A DNA stretch of 64,000 nucleotides from positions 372,001-436,000 of the forward strand of contig NZ_JACZDF010000003.1 in NCBI RefSeq assembly GCF_014852685.1. Reading direction: 5' to 3'. The notes beneath the pieces are model-generated. The model ran no database searches. It saw only the letters and a program-made list of their open reading frames with translations, and was not told the origin of the DNA. Positions 25,366 through 32,324 of the stretch are shown here, piece by piece. Every line of letters begins with the position of its first letter. Within the stretch, counting starts at the first letter, position 1. Made by a program: the position numbers and the translations under genes. Source of the DNA: Flavimobilis rhizosphaerae. GTDB lineage: Bacteria; Actinomycetota; Actinomycetes; Actinomycetales; Cellulomonadaceae.

Positions 25366-26419
25366 CACCCTGCTCGCCCCCGTCGAGGCGCCCCCGGCGC
25401 CCGATCGCGCGACCGTCCCGCGTCGCTCCGGCCCCTTCACGAGCCGCAGCGCCGCCCGACGCTACGTCCTGCTCGTCGCCGGGCTCGTCCTCGTCGCCCT
25501 CGGCCTCACCGCCGTCTACCTCCTCGTCGGCAACCCCGGCCGCCCCGGGAGCACCGGCTACTGGCTCGTCGCGCAGCGGCGGGCGACGAGCATCGTCGTC
25601 ATCGCCATCGTCGCGTTCTGCCAGGGCCTCGCGACCGTCGCGTTCCAGACGGTCACCGGCAACCGCATCGTCACGCCCGCGATCCTCGGCTTCGAGGCCC
25701 TCTACGTCACGGTGCAGACCGCGGGCGTCTACCTGCTCGGCGTCGCGGGCATCACCGCGCTCAGCGGAGTGCCCCAGCTGCTCCTGCAGATCGGTCTCAT
25801 GGTGACGCTCGCCGTCGCGCTCTTCGGCTGGCTGCTCTCCGGGCGCTTCGGGAACCTCCACGTCATGCTGCTCGTCGGGGTCGTCCTCGGCACGGGCCTG
25901 CGGTCCGTGTCGAGCTTCATGCAGCGGCTCCTCACGCCCTCGGAGTTCGACGTCCTCACGGCACGCATGTTCGGCTCCGTCTCCAACGCCGACCCCTCGT
26001 ACCTGCCCGTCGTCGTGCCGCTCGCGGCGCTCGCGGGCGGTGCCCTCCTGTGGCGCTCGCGCCGCCTCGACGTCCTCGCGCTCGGCGCTCCCGTCGCCGC
26101 GGGCCTCGGCGTCGACCACAAGCGTGAGACGCGCGTCGTCCTCACGCTCGTCGCCGTGCTCGTCGCCGTGTCGACCGCGCTCGTCGGCCCCATGACGTTC
26201 CTCGGGTTCCTCGCCGCGACGATCGCCTACCAGGTCGCCGGCACGTTCTCCCACCGGCACGTCCTGCCCGTGGCCGTCCTCACGGCGTTCGTCGTCCTCG
26301 CCGGCGCGTACGTCACGCTCAAGCACGTCTTCTACGCGCAGGGCATGGTGTCGATCGTCGTCGAGCTCGTCGGCGGCACCGTGTTCCTCGTCGTCCTCCT
26401 GCGGAAGGGCCGCCTGTGA
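25358..26419 (+). CDS. Iron-siderophore ABC transporter permease (FecCD family), second
   Basis: 353 residues from a GTG that overlaps the previous gene by eight bases. The FecCD core is visible as RRATSIVVIAIVAFCQGLATVAFQTVTGNRIVTPAILG and, at the C-terminal contact loop, GPMTFLGFLAATIAYQVAG. Compared with the first permease the RxPR motif is altered to RRATS, typical of the second subunit of ceuC/fatC-type systems. It overlaps the ATPase gene by four bases. Confidence 0.92.
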   Translation: MADTLLAPVEAPPAPDRATVPRRSGPFTSRSAARRYVLLVAGLVLVALGLTAVYLLVGNPGRPGSTGYWLVAQRRATSIVVIAIVAFCQGLATVAFQTVTGNRIVTPAILGFEALYVTVQTAGVYLLGVAGITALSGVPQLLLQIGLMVTLAVALFGWLLSGRFGNLHVMLLVGVVLGTGLRSVSSFMQRLLTPSEFDVLTARMFGSVSNADPSYLPVVVPLAALAGGALLWRSRRLDVLALGAPVAAGLGVDHKRETRVVLTLVAVLVAVSTALVGPMTFLGFLAATIAYQVAGTFSHRHVLPVAVLTAFVVLAGAYVTLKHVFYAQGMVSIVVELVGGTVFLVVLLRKGRL

Positions 26420-27171
26420 TCACCCTCGCCAACGTCCGCAAGGACTACGCGTCCGACGTGCGCATCGGGCCGCTCGACGTCGAGCTGCCCGCGGGCGGCA
26501 TCACAGCGCTCGTCGGCCCCAACGGCGCAGGCAAGTCGACGCTTCTCACGATGGTCGGGCGGCTCCTCGGGCTCGACGCCGGCACGGTGACGATCGGCGG
26601 CTACGACGTCACGCGCACGCCGTCGAAGCAGCTCGCGAAGGTCGTCTCGGTGCTGCGGCAGGAGAACCATTTCGTCACACGGCTCACCGTGCGCCAGCTC
26701 GTCGGCCTCGGACGCTTCCCGCACTCCAAGGGCCGGCTGACCGCCGACGACGAGCGGCACGTCTCCGACGCGATCGACTTCCTCGGCCTCCACGAGCTCG
26801 AGGGCCGCCACCTCGACGAGCTCTCCGGCGGGCAGCGGCAGCGCGCCTACGTCGCGATGGTGCTCGCCCAGGACACGCCGTACGTGCTGCTCGACGAGCC
26901 GCTCAACAACCTCGACATGCGTCACGCCGTCGGAATGATGCAGCACCTGCGGCGCGCGGCGGACACCCTCGGCCGCACGGTCGTCGTCGTCCTCCACGAC
27001 GTGAACTTCGCGGCCCGCTACGCGGACCACGTCGTCGCGATGAAGGACGGGCTCGTCGTCGAGCAGGGCAGCCCGGCCGAGATCATGCGGGACGACGTGC
27101 TCTCACGGATTTTCGACACCCCGGTGTCGGTCGTCGACGGGCCCCACGGGCCCGTCGCCTGCTACTTCTGA
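26416..27171 (+). CDS. Iron-siderophore ABC transporter ATP-binding protein
   Basis: 251 residues from GTG. Walker A GPNGAGKST, Q-loop SVLRQENHFVT, signature LSGGQRQRAYVAMVLAQD, Walker B YVLLDEPLNNLD and switch His in VVVLHDVNFA mark the FecE/CeuD class. It powers uptake by the two permeases upstream. Its last 91 bases are repeated at 31988-32078. The 27 codons concerned encode the same residues in both copies but differ at five third positions, so the present 3' end was probably supplied by the inserted element while the original end was pushed downstream. Confidence 0.94.
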   Translation: MITLANVRKDYASDVRIGPLDVELPAGGITALVGPNGAGKSTLLTMVGRLLGLDAGTVTIGGYDVTRTPSKQLAKVVSVLRQENHFVTRLTVRQLVGLGRFPHSKGRLTADDERHVSDAIDFLGLHELEGRHLDELSGGQRQRAYVAMVLAQDTPYVLLDEPLNNLDMRHAVGMMQHLRRAADTLGRTVVVVLHDVNFAARYADHVVAMKDGLVVEQGSPAEIMRDDVLSRIFDTPVSVVDGPHGPVACYF

Positions 27172-27172
27172 C
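27082..27172. repeat. Left direct repeat of the island (attL-like)
   Basis: This 91-bp copy is the functional end of the ATPase gene. It differs from 31988-32078 at 27111, 27144, 27150, 27153 and 27156, each a codon third position (ATT/ATC, CCC/CCG, GGG/GGA, CCC/CCG, GTC/GTG). Confidence 0.85.
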
Positions 27173-27213
27173 CGACTCCGTTGACCTGACGCGCGGACTT
27201 CGCGCCGGACGGG

Positions 27214-27987
27214 CTAGGCGCGGCTGGAGGGCGACAGCGCAGGGAGCCGTGCGAGAAGCGCGAGACTGCAATCGTCCTTCGTCGCTTCGCGTACGCGGGT
27301 CGCGAGGAACTTCCGGAGGCGCTTGCGATGGATCGGGTTCTTTGTCTGGTAGGTGGGCGAGTCCGCAAGCAGCCTGACGAGCTTGAGACACGCAGGAGCG
27401 AGCATCTTCGTCCTCTGGTTGTAGAGGCTCTCGGCAGCACCGTCGCTCATGAGGATGAAACCGGTCACTCCCTCGAGCGACCCCCGCAGGAGGCGCATCG
27501 ACGTGATCGCGCTGGACGACGTGACAAAGGTCGTGGTGTTGGCGAACTCATCGTTGTCCGGTGAGCTCGCGATCCTCAGCTCTCCATCGCGAACATATCC
27601 GATGACTCCGTCACCGATGTGCACGACGACGAACTGGTCGCCGTGGGTGGCGACTGCAAGCATCGTCGAGGCCAGGTCCTTGACGTGGCACTCGAGCCTT
27701 GCGGAGAGCGACGTCAGGCGAGCGAGCAGACTCGAGACGATCTCTGCCTTGATCCGTGCGCCGTCACCCCGCGATGTGAACGACATGAAGTTCTCGACAA
27801 GCAGGCGTGTTCCTTCATCGACAACTGCCTGAGCGCCGTAGTGGGACAACCTGGCGGAACCAGCGCCGTCAGAGAGGCAGACGACTTGTACACCGTGTCG
27901 TGACGCGCTCGCGGTCATGTCCTGGCACGGCGAGCCGTCCAGGACATGACCGCGTCCGCGGACCTGATGGTGGAAGACCTTGAACAA
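27214..27987 (-). CDS. PP2C-family protein phosphatase of the island
   Basis: 257 residues from a TTG directly after the TAG of the vWA gene, with GGCGGAG upstream. The PP2C metal-binding motifs are present: Asp23 in CQD, Asp40-Gly in CLSDGAGSA, Asp126-Gly in HIGDGVIGYV, Asp182 in MSDGA and Asp239 in KDDCSLALL. It is a compact cytoplasmic Mn/Mg Ser/Thr phosphatase without extra domains. Together with the kinase and vWA genes it forms a kinase/phosphatase/vWA triad; it should reverse phosphorylation by the kinase. It is the last gene of the minus-strand operon, ending 42 bases from the left repeat. Confidence 0.9.
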   Translation of the reverse strand: MFKVFHHQVRGRGHVLDGSPCQDMTASASRHGVQVVCLSDGAGSARLSHYGAQAVVDEGTRLLVENFMSFTSRGDGARIKAEIVSSLLARLTSLSARLECHVKDLASTMLAVATHGDQFVVVHIGDGVIGYVRDGELRIASSPDNDEFANTTTFVTSSSAITSMRLLRGSLEGVTGFILMSDGAAESLYNQRTKMLAPACLKLVRLLADSPTYQTKNPIHRKRLRKFLATRVREATKDDCSLALLARLPALSPSSRA

Positions 27988-28674
27988 CTAGAGCTCCGCC
28001 CACCCTGCAAGTCCCTCAAGGTCAAGCTTAGGAGGCGCGTCACCCGGGCTCGACTGTGAGACACGCGCAACGGACTTCGACAGCCAGGCGAAGAACTCGT
28101 TGAAGCTCAGGCCCTGAAGGCGCAGGGGTGGCTTCGTCGGACTGAAGCGCGCGAGGACGCTCATGTCCGCGTCAGGACCGATACCGATGGGGAAGATCGT
28201 CAGCTTCTTGTCCCCGATCATCTTCGTCACGCGTTCGACGGCACGCTCTAGCTCCGCCGCGCTCCCGTTGGGGCCGCCGTCGGTCATGAGGACGAGCCAC
28301 GGCTGGTAATAGAGGACACCGGTGTCGGAGTACATCTTCTTGCGCGTCTCGAGCGTGTCGAGCGCAAGGTTGACCCCCTCGCCCAGGTAGGTCGCGCCTC
28401 GAGCGTCGATCCCGCTGATCCTCTGGGCGCGGTCCACGCCCGCAAAGTCCTGGATGACCTTTGTCCCGGAGTTGAACTCGACGATGCAGATCTCAGCGGC
28501 GTCGTGCGCGTCCTCGTCCTTGTCGATCGCGTCGAAAAACTGGTTGACACCCGCGACCAGCTCCCGAATCGGAGCACCGTCCATGGACCCGCTCGTGTCG
28601 AGGCAGAGCGCGACTGGTACCCGGGGAGCCGGGTTCTCGAAGAGGTCCTCGTTCTCGATGTTGATTCGTGCCAT
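27988..28674 (-). CDS. TerY-like vWA domain protein of the island
   Basis: 228 residues, essentially one von Willebrand A domain. The MIDAS is complete: DTSGSM from Asp26, Thr95 in GATYLG and Asp132 in LMTDGG. The overall plan (PVALCLDTSGSMDGAPIRELVAGVNQFFDAI ... LTIFPIGIGPDADMSVLARFS) is that of TerY and its relatives. The ATG overlaps the kinase stop by one base (TGATG). TerY-type proteins appear with PP2C phosphatases and protein kinases in stress-response loci, probably as metal-dependent binders of the kinase target. The exact role here is inferred from context. Confidence 0.9.
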   Translation of the reverse strand: MARINIENEDLFENPAPRVPVALCLDTSGSMDGAPIRELVAGVNQFFDAIDKDEDAHDAAEICIVEFNSGTKVIQDFAGVDRAQRISGIDARGATYLGEGVNLALDTLETRKKMYSDTGVLYYQPWLVLMTDGGPNGSAAELERAVERVTKMIGDKKLTIFPIGIGPDADMSVLARFSPTKPPLRLQGLSFNEFFAWLSKSVARVSQSSPGDAPPKLDLEGLAGWAEL

Positions 28675-31340
28675 CAGTGTGTTCCCTTCGTGGAGGTGCG
28701 CTGTCGGTACGCACCGCCGCTGCTGGTGTGGATGGGGTGGACTGCTGCTGGGGGATCGTCGTACGGCGTGCTTGCAAGTCCTGAACGATTGAGCTGGTTG
28801 GCAAACCGGCGAAGGAGCCACCGGGTTGGCGTCGTGAACCAGGACCGGCCCCCGACAAGGCGGACCAGATGTGGGCTGGTCGCGTAGTACGACGCGACGA
28901 ACCGCCTGCCCGCGGGACTCGTCAGCAGCACCGTGTCCCTCCATCGACGGAGAACCCAGACCTCGGGGCAGTCGTATGTACCGAAGGCCGCAGTCGCCAC
29001 GAAGCACCCGCTGCTCTTGGTGTCTGGCGCGACGCCCTCGTGAGCGGACGCGGATGTCGTTGATCTCGGGATGGGTACGCAGTCGGCCGGGTAGACGCCG
29101 CTCTTCATCTTGTGGGTCGTGGGGACGGCCTTGTGGTTCGAGAGGTGCCACTCGACGTTGCCGAACGTGATGAAGGGCTTTCCGCAGCGTGTGCAGAGAC
29201 GGTTCCTGTCGAGCTCCATCCGCCGTGCGCGTGCTGCCACGTCCTTGTCGTGGCAGGTAGGACAGCGTCCGAACTTCATCGAGGCTTTCTTGTGTCGACT
29301 GCCGCATTCGCGGCATGCCGACGTGATGCATCCTCCGCACACGGCGATCCCTGGAGCTTGGGGGCGGAATCGGCGCCCGCAGTCCGTGCAGGTAGGAAGA
29401 CTGCAGTTGCGACACTTGCCGTTGGAGAGCTTGTCGGGGGCCATGCTGCGCTGGCAACCCTGGCATGCGACCAGCGCCGGACGGCAGTCGACGCAGAGCC
29501 GCGGAGTGGAAAAGGTCTTGGTCTCCTCGCGCCATATTCCGGCCATCGAACAGCGGCATGACTCGCACTCGTAGAGGGGCGTTGCGGGCGACATAGCCTT
29601 GAACCGAGTGGGGTAGATGTCGTTCGACATCGGATCGAAGTTCTCGCTGCTTCGCAGGAATCGACGATAGTTGCGGAAAGCCTTGAGCCATTCGGCGTCG
29701 GTCGGTCGGGATGAGTATCGTGTGCCATCTCGGTGGAACGTGTTCCAGAACAGGCTCTTGACGTCTACCTGGACATGGCTCCACATGTACTTCCACTTGC
29801 CGGCCGGCTGGTCCTTGTTCGACCGATCCTTGAACTGGAGCGCGAAGTTCCCTTCTCTGATGAGCTTTGACACGTCGCCGTCCGAACCGGACCTGGCGTA
29901 AGGGAAGAGGCCGGTGATGAGGATCATGAAGAGCATCGTTGCGACAGCAAATCGCTCGTCCTCGGCAGTTCGAAGGAACTCGGGGAAGCGCTTGCCGATA
30001 ACCTCGGGCGGGCTGTACATCTCAACTCCGACGGGGCACGGGAAGCCCTCAACTTGCCAAGAGTCCGCGTCGATGATCGTGACGTTCTTTTCGTCGTCCA
30101 CGAGGACGTTTTTGGGGTTGATGTCGCCCAGAAGGATGTTGTGGGAATGCAGGTACGAGACCTTCTCGAGGAATGAGATCGCGACGTCGACGAGGTCGGC
30201 CTTCGTCCAGTCGGGAAATGTCCGCCTCAGTCGCCTGGGTTGGAAGATCACCTTGGAGAACTCGCTGCCTTGTGCGCGGGGCATGAGATAGCCGACGAAC
30301 TCGCCGTAGGTGTTCCTGACGATGGCCTCGGGGAAGCAGATGCCGGGCTCGTCGAAGTTCCTCGCTGATAGCAGGCGGATCTTGGCCTCGCGATGCTTTG
30401 TAATGTGGTGCTCGTCGAAGATCTTGATGACGTGAGAGTCCGAGGCGGAGTAGACGGCGCCCTCACCCCCTTCGCCGAGCTTCGTCGCGAGCTGCATCTG
30501 CACGATTCCTTGCGGGCTGTCGACGAGGATGTCGTCGCCTGCGCTCGGGACCACGGTGACCGTGATGATCTCGTCGGGTCCTGCGAACTTCGCCGTGGTG
30601 GAGAACGGTTGGCGGCGCGACCGTCCGTCGCCGGTGTCGTCCGACGGGGGATTGGGGCGCGCTCCGGTCGAGGTTCCGGCATCTAGGCTCGCCAGGAGCG
30701 GGACTTCCTGGAATAGATCCTCCAGGGTTGTCTCCAATGATTCGATCTCCAGGGTGTCGGATGCTCTCGCCTGTGGAGTCGCCTGGCGCTGCCGTAGTCG
30801 CCGAAGCTTGGCGCTGGCGCGACGTGCGATGGTCTCGAGCGATGGAACCTCCACGTGTCCGCCCGGGATCAGATAGCCAGCGGCGATAGAACGGTTCAGC
30901 TGCAGCGCCATGAGGTTGATGCGCAGCTGCAGGGTGACATCGTTGGTCAGGAGGAACATCGCATAGGTGGACGAGTAGACCTCGAAGAGGTGCACGAAGA
31001 GATCGTCTGCGTACGGATTTCCGATATCGCCCAGCGATGTCCTGACGAGGCCGTGGGCCTCTGCCGAGCGGAGGAAGGTGAGGGCGTTCTTCGCCTTCTC
31101 GAACGCTGCGGCCTGGGCAGCGGGGGTGGTTGACGGGTCCTTTTTGGCGAACTTCGAGAGCTCATCGATGACCTTGGTCGGGACGACGACAGGGCTGCCA
31201 CCGGATTCGATCTGGGGTGCGATCCGCTCGAAGAGCGACTTGAGGTGATCCTTGTGCCGGGGGTCGGTGTCCATGAAGACGTTTGTGTCGATGAACATCC
31301 TCGTCGTCGACCCGGTCAGCTCGACCGGATCGAAGGTCAT
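28674..31340 (-). CDS. PIN nuclease-protein kinase-zinc finger-CFI-box fusion protein
   Basis: 888 residues from the ATG at 31340; upstream in-frame ATGs would run into the previous gene. Residues 14-160 are a PIN domain with its acidic set Asp18 (FIDTN), Glu60, Asp112/113 and Asp134 (TND). After a helical linker, residues 285-560 are a Ser/Thr kinase: glycine loop GEGGEGAVY (289-297), Lys306, catalytic Asp406 in GDINPKN, Asp424-Ala-Asp in place of DFG followed by SWQ, and YSPPEV. Residues 591-736 hold at least nine Cys pairs (CVDC, CQGC, CRNC, CTDC, CREC, CPTC) and one C2H2 finger (Cys716, Cys719, His732, His736). Residues 779-830, from CFVATAAFG, are a CFI-box C-terminal domain. Kinase and PIN both look active. 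I know of no described protein with this exact order. Confidence 0.88.
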   Translation of the reverse strand: MTFDPVELTGSTTRMFIDTNVFMDTDPRHKDHLKSLFERIAPQIESGGSPVVVPTKVIDELSKFAKKDPSTTPAAQAAAFEKAKNALTFLRSAEAHGLVRTSLGDIGNPYADDLFVHLFEVYSSTYAMFLLTNDVTLQLRINLMALQLNRSIAAGYLIPGGHVEVPSLETIARRASAKLRRLRQRQATPQARASDTLEIESLETTLEDLFQEVPLLASLDAGTSTGARPNPPSDDTGDGRSRRQPFSTTAKFAGPDEIITVTVVPSAGDDILVDSPQGIVQMQLATKLGEGGEGAVYSASDSHVIKIFDEHHITKHREAKIRLLSARNFDEPGICFPEAIVRNTYGEFVGYLMPRAQGSEFSKVIFQPRRLRRTFPDWTKADLVDVAISFLEKVSYLHSHNILLGDINPKNVLVDDEKNVTIIDADSWQVEGFPCPVGVEMYSPPEVIGKRFPEFLRTAEDERFAVATMLFMILITGLFPYARSGSDGDVSKLIREGNFALQFKDRSNKDQPAGKWKYMWSHVQVDVKSLFWNTFHRDGTRYSSRPTDAEWLKAFRNYRRFLRSSENFDPMSNDIYPTRFKAMSPATPLYECESCRCSMAGIWREETKTFSTPRLCVDCRPALVACQGCQRSMAPDKLSNGKCRNCSLPTCTDCGRRFRPQAPGIAVCGGCITSACRECGSRHKKASMKFGRCPTCHDKDVAARARRMELDRNRLCTRCGKPFITFGNVEWHLSNHKAVPTTHKMKSGVYPADCVPIPRSTTSASAHEGVAPDTKSSGCFVATAAFGTYDCPEVWVLRRWRDTVLLTSPAGRRFVASYYATSPHLVRLVGGRSWFTTPTRWLLRRFANQLNRSGLASTPYDDPPAAVHPIHTSSGGAYRQRTSTKGTH

Positions 31341-31353
31341 CGTTTCCGACGTG

Positions 31354-31896
31354 CTACGCATCGAAGCTGATGCCGCTCGAGAACGACGGGGGGTCGACGG
31401 GATCCGGGTCCCCAAAAATGATGTTGCTCGCGAATCGCACCTCGACCGACGGTCCCCCGGTGTGGTCCGAGTCGCGGGTAACGGTTGTTTCCAGTCGGAT
31501 CAACGGGTTGAACGGGTCGGTGTCGTCCGGCGCCACCGTGAAAGTGATGGACTCGATTTCGTCGTTCGACTCTGGAGCGTCAGACCCTGCTTGTTCGGCA
31601 TCAAGAGCGATCGCGACGAGAGAGTCGAGATCGTCAGCGGTCCCAAGCAGTTGCGAGAGCAGCTCTACCGATGATCTGGTTGATGTTGAGTTGGGAGTTG
31701 CCCAGCTCGGCTGTCTAGCCGCCTGACGTGGAGAGCTCGCCGCACGAGTCCTCTGCCCCGACGTTCTGCTGATTGCCTGGCTCGCGCGTCCCATTGAGTA
31801 GTACTTACCGTCGTACGCGTGATGTGCTTTGAGAGCCGCGATCTGCCTGGTCGTCGCTGGCCGTGACCACGACCGTGAACTAGTTCGACGCCCCAT
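31354..31896 (-). CDS. Unknown small protein, first gene of the island operon
   Basis: 180 residues from an ATG with GGAAGG nine bases upstream; an upstream in-frame ATG at 32025 is inside the right direct repeat and unlikely. Residues 12-42 (ATTRQIAALKAHHAYDGKYYSMGRASQAI) resemble the short helical ATxxQ...L...RAxxxI motif found attached to nucleases and DNA-binding proteins; I cannot assign a family. The second half is acidic and contains beta-like FTVAPDDTDPFNPLIRLETTVTR. It precedes the PIN-kinase gene by 13 bases and is probably a partner or substrate of that system. Function unknown. Confidence 0.7.
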   Translation of the reverse strand: MGRRTSSRSWSRPATTRQIAALKAHHAYDGKYYSMGRASQAISRTSGQRTRAASSPRQAARQPSWATPNSTSTRSSVELLSQLLGTADDLDSLVAIALDAEQAGSDAPESNDEIESITFTVAPDDTDPFNPLIRLETTVTRDSDHTGGPSVEVRFASNIIFGDPDPVDPPSFSSGISFDA

Positions 31897-31987
31897 CGTC
31901 AGTCCCTTCCGGAGTCGTCGCTCCCCGTGGCGAAACTCCTCCAAGGCGAGGCTATCGGCATGTAAGCGCCAGAGGCAAAGGGTGCCA

Positions 31988-32078
31988 ATCATGCGGGACG
32001 ACGTGCTCTCACGGATCTTCGACACCCCGGTGTCGGTCGTCGACGGGCCGCACGGACCGGTGGCCTGCTACTTCTGAC
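31988..32078. repeat. Right direct repeat of the island (attR-like)
   Basis: A detached copy of the last 27 codons and stop of the siderophore ATPase gene, ending ACYF-stop. It still encodes exactly the same residues as the live copy but with five silent changes. The bases before it (GGTGCCA) are unrelated to the ATPase gene, marking the island edge. Confidence 0.85.
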
Positions 32079-32091
32079 GCGCCCCTGCACT

Positions 32092-32142
32092 GACGGATTG
32101 ATGGCTTCCGACCATTGAACGGGCGAAAGCCATCAATCCGTC
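32092..32142. repeat. Family A 51-nt palindromic repeat, copy 3
   Basis: GACGGATTGATGGCTTCCG pairs with CGAAAGCCATCAATCCGTC (18 of 19) around ACCATTGAACGGG. It lies 14 bases after the right repeat, where the uninterrupted siderophore operon would have ended, so it probably belonged to that operon's downstream region before insertion. Confidence 0.8.
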
Positions 32143-32199
32143 GGGGAGGGCTGGCGCTTCGCGGCGCTCCCGCCCCGGCGGGCAGGGCCTCGCATGGCT

Positions 32200-32320
32200 G
32201 AGGCCGGCCGGGGACGCCCTCCACGGCGTCGTTCCCGACCGGCCTCGGCACCCGTGTCACCACGGGTCCTCGGTCGTGACCGGACGTGTACCTGTCCAGG
32301 ATCCGTTCGGCCACGACCGA
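32200..32320. terminator. Stem-loop-rich convergent gap
   Basis: GAGGCCGGCCGGGGACG pairs with CGTTCCCGACCGGCCTC (15 of 17) across a short GC-rich loop, followed by ACCCGTG/CACGGGT and GGTCGTG/CACGACC pairs. The dense pairing next to the end of the DUF4127 gene suggests termination signals for both sides. No gene seen. Confidence 0.4.
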
Positions 32321-32324
32321 AGTC

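Larger units (their letters stand above)
27082..32078. mobile_element. Genomic island inserted at the 3' end of the siderophore ATPase gene
   Basis: A 91-bp direct repeat, 86 of 91 bases identical, brackets about 4.8 kb that contain four genes on the opposite strand to the operon they interrupt. The enclosed DNA is visibly less GC-rich and its codon use more mixed than on either side. The first 29 bases of the repeat are identical and would hold the crossover; the five differences after that are all silent. The right copy abuts a family A host repeat, which suggests it is the original chromosomal end. No integrase, transposase or terminal inverted repeats were found, so mobilisation in trans or loss of the integrase has to be assumed. 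Confidence 0.8.

Noticed and set aside
27988-29796. A 602-residue reading of the vWA gene with a long N-terminal extension
   Set aside because: The extra 370 residues overlap the kinase gene in another frame and are Arg/Pro-rich shadow sequence. The ATG at 28674 after the kinase stop is the natural start.
27173-31987. An integrase or transposase in the island
   Set aside because: All four genes were read through and none has recombinase motifs. The only unassigned one (31354-31896) is too short and lacks catalytic patterns.
31829-32077. An 82-residue plus-strand gene ending in ACYF
   Set aside because: Only its last 27 or so codons are protein-like, and they are the displaced end of the siderophore ATPase gene. 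The rest is antisense to the island's first gene.
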